From an uncultured Microbacterium sp. (GTDB lineage: Bacteria > Actinomycetota > Actinomycetes > Actinomycetales > Microbacteriaceae): a DNA stretch of 24,193 nucleotides. The translations under genes and the position numbers were made by a program. The DNA is taken from contig CALANM010000216.1 in the NCBI GenBank assembly GCA_937926065.1, positions 1 through 24,193 on the forward strand. The letters run 5' to 3'. How positions within the stretch are numbered: the stretch's first letter is position 1; each line of letters starts with the position of its first letter. Under the pieces are notes generated by a model that saw only the letters and a list, made by a program, of their open reading frames with translations, ran no database searches and was not told the DNA's origin. Of the stretch, positions 1 to 7,870 are shown piece after piece.

Positions 1-4
1 CTTG

Positions 5-76
5 CTGGGGTACCTGGACTCGAACCAAGAACAACTGAACCAGAATCAGCCGTGTTGCCAATTACACCATACCCCA
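5..76 (-). tRNA. tRNA-Gln (anticodon CUG)
   Basis: The reverse complement folds as a 72-nt cloverleaf. The acceptor stem pairs TGGGGTA with TACCCCA, followed by discriminator G. The D-arm has GTGT/ACAC around AATTGGCA. The anticodon stem-loop is GCTGA-TTCTGGT-TCAGT, placing CTG at positions 34-36, which reads the Gln codon CAG. The T-arm is CTTGG-TTCGAGT-CCAGG. The 3' CCA is not encoded, since the sequence continues as CAAG. It lies about 95 nt downstream of gltX on the same strand and has its own promoter. In actinobacteria this tRNA is usually charged with Glu by GltX and then amidated by GatCAB, so the pairing with gltX is functionally sensible. Confidence 0.96.
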
Positions 77-109
77 AGGGTTGTACGACCTCAGTCGCAC
101 CGAGGATCG

Positions 110-138
110 AGTCTACCCGACGTGAGCGGTCCGACCAA
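110..138 (-). promoter_or_regulatory. Promoter of tRNA-Gln
   Basis: On the minus strand TTGGTC (133-138) and TAGACT (110-115) are separated by exactly 17 nt, which fits a sigma70-type housekeeping promoter. Transcription would start near position 103, about 25-30 nt before the tRNA 5' end. The -35 lies inside a 6-bp inverted repeat (GGTCCG/CGGACC, 128-149). That repeat lacks a T-tract, so I read this region as a promoter rather than a gltX terminator. Confidence 0.6.
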
Positions 139-171
139 ACCGACGGACCCCCGGGCGTTTCCCGAGCTTCG

Positions 172-1686
172 TCATCCCAGGTGTGCCGAAAGCGCCGCCA
201 GGCGACGAATCGACTCGGTCTTACCGAGCAGCTCCATCGACTCGAACAGCGGGGGCGAAACGCGTCGACCGCTCACCGCGACGCGCAGCGGACCGTACGC
301 GACCCGCGGCTTGAGGCCGAGCCCGTCGATCAGCGCGCCCGAAAGCCGCTCCTGGACCGCCGCGGCTGCGAACGCATCGTCGCCGAGCACCTCGAGGGCC
401 GCCATGGATGCCGCGAGCACCTCACGGGCGTTGTCGGGAAGACCCTTGAGAGCGTCTTCTTCATACGCGATCTCGTCGCGGAAGAGGAAGCCCAGCAGGC
501 CCGGCGCCTCACCGAGCAGCTGCATCCGCTCCTGCACGAGCGGCGCCGCAGCATCAAGGAGCGCGCGCTGCTCCGCTGTCGGCGGATCCGAGATGAGTCC
601 GGCGGAGGCAAGGTAAGGAACGAGCCGGTTCGCGAAGTCGGAGGGCTCGAGCATGCGGATGTGGTCGCCGTTGATCGCCTCCGCCTTCTTCTGGTCGAAG
701 CGCGCCGGGTTCGGATTGACATCGGCGATGTCGAACGCCGCAATGAACTCGTCGAGCGTGAAGACGTCTCGATCGGGTCCGATCGACCACCCCAGCAACG
801 CGAGGTAGTTGAGGAGCCCCTCGTGGATGAAGCCCTTCTCGCGCTGCAGGAACAGGTCGGCCTTCGGGTCGCGCTTGGAGAGCTTCTTGGTGCCGGTCTC
901 CCCCAGCACCAGCGGCATGTGGCCGAAGCGCGGGACGAACGTGGTGACCCCCGCGTCGATGAGGGCCGCATAGAGCGCGAGCTGACGGGCCGTGGACGGC
1001 ATCAGGTCTTCGCCGCGGATCACGTGAGTGATGCCCATGAGGGCGTCGTCGACCGGGTTCGTGAAGGTGTACAGCGCCTGACCGCCGGCGCGCACGACGA
1101 CGAAGTCGGGGAAGGAGCCCGCGGGGAACGTCACCTCGCCCCGGATGAGATCGACGTAGGTCAGATCGTGGTCGGGCACCCGGAGACGCCACGCGGGCTG
1201 TCGGCCCTCGGCGCGGTACGCCGCCTTCTGCTCGTCGGTGAGCGTGCGGTCGTAGTTGTCGTAACCCAGCTGCTTGGCGCGCCCGCTGGCCTCATTGCGG
1301 GCATCGATCTCCTCGGCGGTCGAGTACGACTCGTACACCGCGCCGGAGTCGATGAGCTTGCGCAGCACCTCGGCGTAGATGTCCGCGCGCTGCGACTGGC
1401 GGTATGGGCCGTGCGGGCCGCCCTTCTCGACGCCTTCGTCCCAGTCGATCTTGAGCCACGTCAGTGCATCCACGAGCTGGCGGTAGCTCTCCTCGCTGTC
1501 ACGCGCCGCGTCGGTGTCTTCGACACGGAAGATGAGCTTGCCGCCCGTGTGACGCGCATAGGCCCAGTTGTAGAGCGCGGTGCGCACCATGCCGACGTGC
1601 GGGAGCCCGGTCGGCGAGGGGCAGAAGCGCACGCGGACATCTGCTCCGGTGGCAGTGGTGGTGCGGGGATCGATCGCTGAAGACAT
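172..1686 (-). CDS. gltX: Glutamyl-tRNA synthetase
   Basis: This 504-residue class I aminoacyl-tRNA synthetase attaches Glu to tRNA-Glu, and probably also to tRNA-Gln as the first step of indirect Gln-tRNA formation. The N-terminal Rossmann fold has PSPTGLPHVG (the HIGH motif is H30-V-G-M33). The KMSKS-type loop reads KLSKR at residues 268-272, preceded by GETGTK. A helical anticodon-binding domain fills the C-terminal third. The length is typical of bacterial GltX. The ATG at 1686 is chosen because a -10 hexamer TAGACT ends 7 nt upstream and there is no room for a separate Shine-Dalgarno, so the mRNA is probably leaderless. It lies 42 nt after the MFS gene, so read-through from leuB-ilvE is also possible. 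tRNA-Gln(CUG) follows downstream. Confidence 0.96.
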   Translation of the reverse strand: MSSAIDPRTTTATGADVRVRFCPSPTGLPHVGMVRTALYNWAYARHTGGKLIFRVEDTDAARDSEESYRQLVDALTWLKIDWDEGVEKGGPHGPYRQSQRADIYAEVLRKLIDSGAVYESYSTAEEIDARNEASGRAKQLGYDNYDRTLTDEQKAAYRAEGRQPAWRLRVPDHDLTYVDLIRGEVTFPAGSFPDFVVVRAGGQALYTFTNPVDDALMGITHVIRGEDLMPSTARQLALYAALIDAGVTTFVPRFGHMPLVLGETGTKKLSKRDPKADLFLQREKGFIHEGLLNYLALLGWSIGPDRDVFTLDEFIAAFDIADVNPNPARFDQKKAEAINGDHIRMLEPSDFANRLVPYLASAGLISDPPTAEQRALLDAAAPLVQERMQLLGEAPGLLGFLFRDEIAYEEDALKGLPDNAREVLAASMAALEVLGDDAFAAAAVQERLSGALIDGLGLKPRVAYGPLRVAVSGRRVSPPLFESMELLGKTESIRRLAALSAHLG

Positions 1687-1693
1687 CCTGTCC

Positions 1694-1699
1694 AGTCTA
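1694..1699 (-). promoter_or_regulatory. Leaderless -10 element of gltX
   Basis: TAGACT on the minus strand is followed by 7 nt and then the ATG of gltX. This fits the actinobacterial leaderless arrangement (TANNNT about 6-7 nt before the start codon). No convincing -35 is visible 16-18 nt upstream. Confidence 0.55.
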
Positions 1700-1728
1700 G
1701 ATCGCCCGGGCCGATCTTCCTCGCGGCC

Positions 1729-2973
1729 TCACCGCCGCGCGTACGGCGACAGCACCGTGACCGCGGCCACGACGCACAGGGCGACCAGGGCGAGACCGCC
1801 GTAGCCGATCCATGTGAGGACACCGCCCGCCAGCACCGCGCCGACGGCCGCGCTGAACGTCATGATCGTGTCACTGAGCCCCTGACGTCGGGGGCGCATG
1901 GCCGTCACGGTGCTCTCCGTGAGGAGAGCGGCGCCAGCGACCGTGGCGGCGCTCCAGCCGAGCCCGAGAAGGAACAGCGCGGCAAGCACGGCCCACTGGT
2001 CACGCGGAGCGATGGCGGCCGTCAAGAGCGCGGACGCCAGGAATGCCTGCCCGAGCAGCACCGTGCGGATACGCCCCCAGCGGTCGGCCAGCATCCCGAA
2101 GACGGGCGACAGGCCGTACATCCCGAACACATGCAGGGCGATCGTCGTGCCGACGATGACGGTCACGTGCTCCGGGGCGAGGTGCGCGAGGTGCACGGGC
2201 GTCATCGCCATGACGGATGCCATGACCACGTGCGAGCCGGCGACCGCGAACATCGCGTAGCGGGCAGCCAGCGGCCTGTCGTCCTCCACGATGTGCTCCG
2301 CCTGCGCCTGCCCCGACCGCGCAATGCGCTGCGCGACCAGCAGCGGGTCGGGCCGAAGCGCGACGATGTAGAGGACGAAGGCAAGCGCCTGGGCGACGAT
2401 GGAGAACGCGTACGCCCCCGTGAGCGGCGGCATCCCGAGCGCTTGACCCACCGCTTCGCCGGGCGTGAGCAGCAGCGGCCCCGCCACGCCGCCGACCGTC
2501 GTCGCCCAGACGACCGTCCCGAGATCGCGGCCGCGACGATCGGATGCCGCGAGATCGGTCGCGGCGAAGCGCGACTGGAGGTTCCCCGCATTGCCTGCGC
2601 CGATGAGCACCACTCCCAGGAGCAGCAGCGGGAACACGCGAACGGCGACGGCGCACAGCACCACTGCGATGCCCACGAGCGCAAGGAGGTTGCCGAGCGT
2701 GAGGGCGAACCGCCTTCCGCGTCGTGCGGCGAGCCGGGCGAGCGGGATCGCACACAGCGACGCCCCCAGGGTCACAGATGCCGTCGCGAGGCCAGACAGT
2801 GCGTCCTGACCCGAGATGTCAGCGGCCAGGAGCGCTCCGAGCGATACGGTCGCGCCGAACGCGATGCCCCCGAGGACCTGACCTGCCGCGAGCACCCGGA
2901 CGGTGCGGCGCTGGGTGGCAGCGATCGCCTCAGGCGTCTCGACGGATGCGGCGCCACGCCCGATGTCAGGCAT
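1729..2973 (-). CDS. MFS transporter, drug-efflux-like
   Basis: This is a 414-residue integral membrane protein of the major facilitator superfamily with about 12 hydrophobic helices in two halves. The first half has the loop 2-3 signature region ARLAARRGRRFALTLGN after helix 2. The second half has the equivalent FGMLADRWGRIRTVLLGQ. A hydrophilic central loop around residues 210-235 (QAQAEHIVEDDRP) separates them. The family exports or imports small molecules using the proton gradient, and the substrate cannot be read from sequence. The ATG overlaps the stop of the upstream FAH-family gene by 8 nt and has only a weak ribosome binding site, so translation is probably coupled. It ends 42 nt before gltX. 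An amino-acid, acid or drug exporter role is guesswork. Confidence 0.88.
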   Translation of the reverse strand: MPDIGRGAASVETPEAIAATQRRTVRVLAAGQVLGGIAFGATVSLGALLAADISGQDALSGLATASVTLGASLCAIPLARLAARRGRRFALTLGNLLALVGIAVVLCAVAVRVFPLLLLGVVLIGAGNAGNLQSRFAATDLAASDRRGRDLGTVVWATTVGGVAGPLLLTPGEAVGQALGMPPLTGAYAFSIVAQALAFVLYIVALRPDPLLVAQRIARSGQAQAEHIVEDDRPLAARYAMFAVAGSHVVMASVMAMTPVHLAHLAPEHVTVIVGTTIALHVFGMYGLSPVFGMLADRWGRIRTVLLGQAFLASALLTAAIAPRDQWAVLAALFLLGLGWSAATVAGAALLTESTVTAMRPRRQGLSDTIMTFSAAVGAVLAGGVLTWIGYGGLALVALCVVAAVTVLSPYARR

Positions 2974-3733
2974 CGCGCGCCGTGTTGCGCAGCACCCCGA
3001 TGCCCGTGATCTCCACCTCGACCGTGTCGCCTGCGCCGAACGGGCCGACTCCCGCAGGAGTGCCCGTCAGGACGACATCGCCCGGCAGCAGCGTGAATGC
3101 CGCCGAGGCATAGGCGATGATCTCCGGCACCGAGTGCACCATGTCGCTGATGGGGCCGTCCTGCTGCACCTCGCCGTTGACGCGGGAGACGACGCGTGCT
3201 CCGCCGCCGAGGTCGAACTCCGTCTCGATGACGGGACCCAGCGGGCAGAACGTGTCGAAGCCCTTCGCGCGCGACCACTGACCGTCCGAGCGCTGCAGGT
3301 CGCGGGCGGTGACGTCATTGGCCACGGTGTAGCCGAATACGTATTCGAGAGCGCGATCGACGGGGACATCCTTCGCGACGCGCCCGATGACGACCGCGAG
3401 CTCGCCCTCGAAATCGGTGCGCTGAGACTGGCGCGGACGCACGATGACGTCGCCCGGGCCGATCACCGACGTGTTCGGCTTCAGGAACAGAAGCGGCTCA
3501 GCGGGAGCCTCCCCGCCCATCTCGGCGGCGTGGTCGTGATAGTTCTTGCCCACGCAGACGATCTTGGAGCGAGGAATCACGGGGGCCAGGAGCGCGGCCT
3601 CGGTCAGAGGAATGCGCTCCCCGGTGGTGTCGAATCCGGCGAACAGCGGATCGTTCTTGAGCACGACGAGAGCGTCGTCGTCCACGACGCCGAAGCGGAT
3701 CGTGTCGTTGTGGCTGAAGCGAGCGACCCTCAC
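2966..3733 (-). CDS. Fumarylacetoacetate hydrolase family protein
   Basis: This 255-residue protein belongs to the FAH superfamily, metal-dependent hydrolases or decarboxylases of 2-oxo/diketo acids (acylpyruvase, fumarylpyruvate hydrolase, oxaloacetate decarboxylase). It has a short N-terminal domain, then IVCVGKNYHDHAAEMG (residues 58-73). The metal-binding set includes E109 and E111 in DFEGELAVVIG and D140 in YTVANDVTARDLQ. A conserved K157 sits in AKGFDTFCPLGP, followed by LLPGDVVLTGTPAGVGP. All expected active-site residues are present. The start is GTG at 3733, one nucleotide after the ilvE stop, so translation is probably coupled. Its place between ilvE and an MFS gene suggests clean-up of a 2-oxo-acid by-product, but the true substrate is unknown. 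Confidence 0.9.
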   Translation of the reverse strand: MRVARFSHNDTIRFGVVDDDALVVLKNDPLFAGFDTTGERIPLTEAALLAPVIPRSKIVCVGKNYHDHAAEMGGEAPAEPLLFLKPNTSVIGPGDVIVRPRQSQRTDFEGELAVVIGRVAKDVPVDRALEYVFGYTVANDVTARDLQRSDGQWSRAKGFDTFCPLGPVIETEFDLGGGARVVSRVNGEVQQDGPISDMVHSVPEIIAYASAAFTLLPGDVVLTGTPAGVGPFGAGDTVEVEITGIGVLRNTARDA

Positions 3734-3734
3734 G

Positions 3735-4835
3735 TCAGGCGTCCAGACGAAGAAGCCAGCCGTGCGTGTCCTCCGCGCGGCCGTACTGGATGTCGGTCAG
3801 GTGCTGACGCAGCTCGAGTGCGAGCGAGCCGGTGGGCTGCTCGTCGACGAACCCATTGCCCTTGAGGGTGCCGATCGGCGCCACGACCGCGGCCGTGCCG
3901 CACGCGAACACCTCGACGATGTCTCCGGATGCCACGCCCTCGCGCCACTCCTGCAGCGAGACGTGACGCGCCTCGACCGCGTGTCCGCGGTCGCGGGCGA
4001 GCTGCAGCAGCGACTCGCGAGTGATGCCCTCGAGGATCGAGTCGGACTGCGGCGTGACGAGCGTGCCGTCCTTGTACACGAACACGATGTTCATGCCGCC
4101 GAGCTCTTCGACGTTGCCGTCCTGGTCGAGGAACACGACCTGGTCGCAGCCCTGCTCGTAGGCCTCGGCCTGCGGCAGCAGGCTCGCAGCGTAATTGCCG
4201 CCGGTCTTGGCCGCACCGGTGCCGCCCTTGCCCGCGCGCGCGTAGTCCTCGCTCAGCCAGATCGAGACCGGCTTGGCGCCGCCCTTGAAGTAGGCGCCGA
4301 CGGGGCTCGCGATCAGGTAGTACGCGACCTTGTTCGCGGGGCGCACGCCGAGGAACGCCTCCTTGGCGAACATGAACGGGCGGAGGTACAGGCTCTGGTC
4401 TTCCCCCGCGGGAACCCAGCCGCCGTCTACCGCGATGAGCTCGCGGAGCGACTGCACGAAGTACTCGACGGGAAGCTCGGGCAGGGCGAGGCGGCGGGCG
4501 CTGCGCTGCAGCCTGCGGGCGTTGTCCTCAGGGCGGAACGTGTGGACGGACCCATCGGCGTGCCGGTAGGCCTTGATCCCCTCGAAGATCTCCTGGCCGT
4601 AGTGCAGGACCGCGGCAGCCGGGTCAAGCGAGATCGGCCCGTAGGGCTGTACCCGCGGTCGGTGCCAGCCGCCCTTGGCGGACCAGCAGATGTCGACCAT
4701 GTGATCGGTGAAGACCGTTCCGAAGACGGGGTCGCGCAGGAGCTCTTCACGCTCTGCGGCCGACTTCGCGGCGAGGTTCTTCGTGACGGCGAACTCAAGC
4801 GGTGCGGTCACGGTGTCGGGATCGGTGAGGGTCAT
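3735..4835 (-). CDS. ilvE: Branched-chain amino acid aminotransferase
   Basis: This 366-residue fold-type IV PLP aminotransferase performs the last step of Leu, Ile and Val synthesis, swapping amino groups between 2-oxo acids and glutamate. PLP-binding Lys210 lies in GTGAAKTGGNYAASLL. Other family landmarks are HYGQEIFEGIKAY (78-90), LYLRPFMFAKEAFLGV (149-164) and the downstream EELGGMNIVFVY segment. Length matches the long BCAT-II group. The reading frame stays open upstream to 5168, but that extension lies inside leuB in another frame and is not family-like. The ATG at 4835 with AGGA upstream gives the expected N-terminus MTLTDPDTVTAPLEF. It follows leuB by 52 nt and ends 1 nt before the FAH gene. 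Confidence 0.95.
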   Translation of the reverse strand: MTLTDPDTVTAPLEFAVTKNLAAKSAAEREELLRDPVFGTVFTDHMVDICWSAKGGWHRPRVQPYGPISLDPAAAVLHYGQEIFEGIKAYRHADGSVHTFRPEDNARRLQRSARRLALPELPVEYFVQSLRELIAVDGGWVPAGEDQSLYLRPFMFAKEAFLGVRPANKVAYYLIASPVGAYFKGGAKPVSIWLSEDYARAGKGGTGAAKTGGNYAASLLPQAEAYEQGCDQVVFLDQDGNVEELGGMNIVFVYKDGTLVTPQSDSILEGITRESLLQLARDRGHAVEARHVSLQEWREGVASGDIVEVFACGTAAVVAPIGTLKGNGFVDEQPTGSLALELRQHLTDIQYGRAEDTHGWLLRLDA

Positions 4836-4887
4836 ATTCAGTCCTGTTCCATGCGTGCCGTCGACGGGGTCGGCAGGCGATTCCAGG

Positions 4888-5952
4888 TTACGCCTGGAGG
4901 CGGGCGGCGATGGCGTCGCCGATCTGCGAGGTGGTGCGCGGTTCGGCGCCGCGGGTGGCGATGTCCTCCTCGACCGCGCGGATGACGCGCTGCGACTGCT
5001 CGGCGAGCCCGAGGTGATCGAGCAGCATCGCCGTGGAGAGGATCGCGGCCGTAGGGTCGGCCTTCTGCTGTCCCGCGATGTCCGGCGCGGAGCCGTGGAC
5101 GGGCTCGAACATCGAGGGGAACGCGCCGTCGGGGTTGATGTTTCCCGAAGCGGCGAGGCCAATGCCACCGGTGACGGCGCCGGCCAAGTCGGTGAGGATG
5201 TCGCCGAAGAGGTTGTCGGTGACGATCACGTCGAAGCGGCTCGGGTTCGTGACCAGAAAGATGCTGGCCGCGTCGACGTGCAGATAGTCTACGGCGACCT
5301 CGGGGTGCTCCGCCGCCACAGCGTCGACGATGCGCTTCCACATTCCGCCGGCGTGGACGAGCACGTTCGTCTTGTGCACGAGCGTCAGCTTGCGGCGACG
5401 ACGCTCAGCCTGCTCGAAGGCGAAGCGCACGACCCGCTCGACCCCGTACGCGGTGTTGACGCTCGTCTCGTTCGCGACCTCGTGGGGGGTCCCCGTCCGG
5501 ATCGACCCGCCATTGCCGACGTAAGGCCCCTCGGTGCCTTCGCGAACGACGACGAAGTCGACCGCGCCGGGGTTCGAGAGCGGACCGGGCACGCCGGGGT
5601 AGATCCTCGACGGCCGAAGATTGACGTAGTGGTCGAGCTCGAAGCGGAGCTTGAGCAGCAGCCCCCGCTCGATGTTCGCGTTGGCCAGGCGGGGATCGCC
5701 GGGCATGCCTCCGACCGCGCCGAGCAGGATGGCGTCGTGCCCCTTGATCGACTCGAGGTCAGCGTCGCTCAGGGTGTCGCCTGTCTCGAGAAAGCGACCC
5801 GCGCCGAGAGAGAAGCGCGTCTTCTCGAACGTCACGCCGGCGCCTTCGCACACCGCGTCGAGCGCCTTCTCGGCCTCGGCGATGACCTCGGGCCCGATGC
5901 CGTCTCCGGGAATCACAGCCAGGCGGAAAGTCCTGTGGGACGCAGGCGACAT
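4888..5952 (-). CDS. leuB: 3-isopropylmalate dehydrogenase
   Basis: This 354-residue NAD-dependent enzyme oxidises and decarboxylates 3-isopropylmalate to 2-oxoisocaproate in leucine synthesis. The sequence has the isocitrate/isopropylmalate dehydrogenase fold: AVIPGDGIGPEV near the N-terminus, ERGLLLKLRFELDHYVNLRP with the substrate arginines (95-114), VREGTEGPYVG (137-146), the metal-binding aspartates in VTDNLFGDILTD (D246, D251, D255), and the NAD loop FEPVHGSAPDI (282-292). The ATG at 5952 is chosen over an upstream ATG at 6078. It is preceded by GAGGAG, starts at MSPASHRTFRLAVIPGDG, and the 42-residue extension would run over the promoter and terminator region. It is the first gene of the leuB-ilvE-FAH-MFS run. 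Confidence 0.95.
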   Translation of the reverse strand: MSPASHRTFRLAVIPGDGIGPEVIAEAEKALDAVCEGAGVTFEKTRFSLGAGRFLETGDTLSDADLESIKGHDAILLGAVGGMPGDPRLANANIERGLLLKLRFELDHYVNLRPSRIYPGVPGPLSNPGAVDFVVVREGTEGPYVGNGGSIRTGTPHEVANETSVNTAYGVERVVRFAFEQAERRRRKLTLVHKTNVLVHAGGMWKRIVDAVAAEHPEVAVDYLHVDAASIFLVTNPSRFDVIVTDNLFGDILTDLAGAVTGGIGLAASGNINPDGAFPSMFEPVHGSAPDIAGQQKADPTAAILSTAMLLDHLGLAEQSQRVIRAVEEDIATRGAEPRTTSQIGDAIAARLQA

Positions 5953-6029
5953 TGCACTCCTCGGTATCGATGCGGTGGGCTCCCGCAACGGGCGCACGCC
6001 TCTCGACGAGCACTGTGCAGGCTGCTCCC

Positions 6030-6035
6030 AGCCTA
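6030..6035 (-). promoter_or_regulatory. Candidate -10 of the leuB operon
   Basis: TAGGCT on the minus strand lies about 78 nt before the leuB ATG, in the only open stretch between the serA terminator and leuB. A -35 hexamer is not recognisable. The deduced leader of roughly 70 nt shows no leucine-rich leader peptide or obvious attenuator. Confidence 0.4.
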
Positions 6036-6082
6036 GCGGGCCAGTCGCTCTCGCCGGATTCGGGGGCGCCGCAGACATGCCG

Positions 6083-6114
6083 CGGCGCGGGCGCCCGGAA
6101 GAGCACCCGCGCCG
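6083..6114 (-). terminator. Hairpin terminator after serA
   Basis: It begins 13 nt beyond the serA stop. Perfect 9-bp arms CGGCGCGGG and CCCGCGCCG extend by three further pairs (one G-U) to a 12-bp stem with an 8-nt loop. There is no U-tract in the serA direction, as is common for actinobacterial hairpin terminators. It separates serA from leuB. Confidence 0.6.
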
Positions 6115-6127
6115 TTTGGACAGGACG

Positions 6128-7732
6128 TCAGGATTCGGTGATCTCGATCTGACGGAAGATGTCAGCCTGGATGGCCGCGCGGACTTCGTCGAGCACCTCG
6201 TCGGGGACCGGCGAGTCGACCGTCAGCACCGAGAGCGCCTGACCGCCGGCCTGGCGACGGGCGATCTGCATACCGGCGATGTTGATGCCCGCCTCGCCGA
6301 ACTTCTGACCGTAGACGGCCACGATGCCCGGACGGTCGGTGTAGACCATCACGATGTGGTGCTTCTCGATCGGCAGCTCGAGCGGGTGGTCGTTGATGCC
6401 CACGAGCTTCTCGGTCTGCTTCGTGCCGGTGAGCGTCCCTGACACCGACAGCTGCGAGCCGTCGGACAGCGCGCCGCGCAGCGTGATGACGTTGCGGTAC
6501 TCGTCGGACTGGTCGTCGACGAGAAGTCGCGTCTCGATGCCGCGCTGCTCGGCGAGGAGCGGCGCGTTGACGTACGACACCGTCTCGCTCACGACGTTGG
6601 TGAAGACCCCCTTGAGCGCGGCGAGCTTCAGCACCTTGACGTCGTACTGATTGAGCTCCCCGTGGACCTCGACGTCGAGGCTCGTGAGCGGCGAGTGGGC
6701 GAGCGCCGAGAAGATCTGACCGAGCTTCTCCACCAGCGGGATTCCCGGACGGACGTAGGGGTCGATGACGCCGCCCGCGACATTGACGGCGTCCGGCACG
6801 AGTTCGCCGCCCAGAGCGAGCCGCACCGACTTCGCGACCGAGACGCCTGCCTTCTCCTGCGCCTCGTCAGTCGACGCTCCCAGGTGCGGCGTGACAAGCA
6901 CGTTCGGCAGTCCCAGCAGCGGGTAGGCCGTGCCGTCGGGCTGCGGCGGCTCGCTCGTGAAGACATCGAGACCGGCACCGGCGATCTGGCCCGTCGTCAG
7001 CGCCGTGCGAAGCGCCTCCTCGTCGATGAGGCCGCCGCGGGCGACGTTCACGATGTAGGCGCTCGGCTTCATGAGCTCGAACTGCTCGGTCGAGATCATG
7101 CCGGTCGTCTCGGGAGTCTTGGGCATGTGGATCGTGATGAAGTCGCTCTGCTGCAGGAGCTCCTCCAGCGACACGAGCTGAACGCCCAGCTGCTGGGCTC
7201 GCGCGCTCGTGACATACGGGTCGTACGCGATGACGTTCATGCCGAACGCCTGCAGGCGCGCGGCGATCAGCGCGCCGATGCGGCCCAGACCGATGATGCC
7301 GAGCGTCTTCTCGAAGAGCTCGACACCCGTGTAGGCGCTGCGCTTCCACTCCCCCGCTGAGAGCGACGCGTGCGCGGCCGGGATGCGGCGCGCCAGCCCG
7401 AGGATGTGGGCCACGGTCAGCTCGGCGGCCGACACGATGTTCGAGGTCGGGGCGTTGACGACCATGACGCCGGCGGTGGTCGCCGCCTTGATGTCGACGT
7501 TGTCGAGGCCGACACCGGCGCGGGCGATGACCTTGAGCACGGGCGCCGCGGCGATCGCCTCGGCATCCATCTTGGTCGCCGACCGGATCAGGACGGCGTT
7601 CGCCTCGGCGAGAGCCGGCAGCAGCGCTGCTCGGTCGGCGCCGTCGACGTGACGGATCTCGAAATCCGGCCCGAGGGCGTCGATGGTGGCGGGTGACAGT
7701 TCTTCGGCGATGAGCACGACGGGCTTGGACAC
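6128..7732 (-). CDS. serA: D-3-phosphoglycerate dehydrogenase
   Basis: This 534-residue enzyme oxidises 3-phosphoglycerate to 3-phosphohydroxypyruvate with NAD, the first step of serine synthesis. The catalytic and NAD-binding domains fill residues 1-310: GLGRIG at 148-153, catalytic R232 in NVARGG, E261 in TSEPP, H283 in TPHLGAST. They are followed by the allosteric substrate-binding (ASB) domain (about 320-450) and a C-terminal ACT domain starting near HHIVMVYTDRPGIVAVYG. This long form is usual in actinobacteria, and the ACT domain normally binds serine as feedback inhibitor. The GTG at 7732 starts the expected MSKPVVLIAEELSP. A GTG 60 nt upstream (7792) would add 20 non-conserved residues. 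Serine links to one-carbon and cysteine supply, not directly to the neighbouring ilv/leu genes. Confidence 0.95.
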   Translation of the reverse strand: MSKPVVLIAEELSPATIDALGPDFEIRHVDGADRAALLPALAEANAVLIRSATKMDAEAIAAAPVLKVIARAGVGLDNVDIKAATTAGVMVVNAPTSNIVSAAELTVAHILGLARRIPAAHASLSAGEWKRSAYTGVELFEKTLGIIGLGRIGALIAARLQAFGMNVIAYDPYVTSARAQQLGVQLVSLEELLQQSDFITIHMPKTPETTGMISTEQFELMKPSAYIVNVARGGLIDEEALRTALTTGQIAGAGLDVFTSEPPQPDGTAYPLLGLPNVLVTPHLGASTDEAQEKAGVSVAKSVRLALGGELVPDAVNVAGGVIDPYVRPGIPLVEKLGQIFSALAHSPLTSLDVEVHGELNQYDVKVLKLAALKGVFTNVVSETVSYVNAPLLAEQRGIETRLLVDDQSDEYRNVITLRGALSDGSQLSVSGTLTGTKQTEKLVGINDHPLELPIEKHHIVMVYTDRPGIVAVYGQKFGEAGINIAGMQIARRQAGGQALSVLTVDSPVPDEVLDEVRAAIQADIFRQIEITES

Positions 7733-7814
7733 GCTGGCAACCTTCAGGGGCGTCGCGAAAGCGAGGAGCAGGGTGGATGCGCCACGCCGCACGTCTTCGG
7801 GGCGTGACAGGACA

Positions 7815-7820
7815 AGCCTA
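7815..7820 (-). promoter_or_regulatory. Candidate -10 of serA
   Basis: TAGGCT on the minus strand lies 82 nt before the chosen GTG of serA, giving a leader of about 75 nt. It lies in the 138-nt gap after the small membrane protein gene. No clear -35 or leader structure is visible. Confidence 0.4.
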
Positions 7821-7870
7821 CTCTCCGCCGAGAGCCCCTCATGACCGTGTGACGGCCGTCCCCGCCCCGA

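Noticed and set aside
128..149. Inverted repeat GGTCCG/CGGACC as a gltX terminator
   Set aside because: It is only 6 bp with a 10-nt loop and no U-tract, and it contains the -35 of a well-spaced promoter for the tRNA.
52..1680. 542-codon plus-strand open frame opposite gltX
   Set aside because: The protein is Arg/Glu/Val-rich low-complexity with no family features, lies fully antisense to a clear GltX, and is the usual by-product of GC-biased codons on the other strand.
4882..4898. TCCAGG-TTACG-CCTGGA stem across the leuB stop codon as a terminator or attenuator
   Set aside because: The stem is only 6 bp, overlaps coding sequence, and ilvE follows within 52 nt with no promoter of its own. 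At most it modulates coupling.
5953..6078. 42-residue N-terminal extension of LeuB from ATG 6078
   Set aside because: The extension is not LeuB-like, covers the candidate promoter, and nearly reaches the serA terminator. The ATG at 5952 has a good ribosome binding site.
7851..7860. Perfect palindrome GACGGCCGTC upstream of serA
   Set aside because: A 10-bp GC palindrome is expected by chance at this composition. It has no loop, no second copy nearby and no clear relation to the -10.
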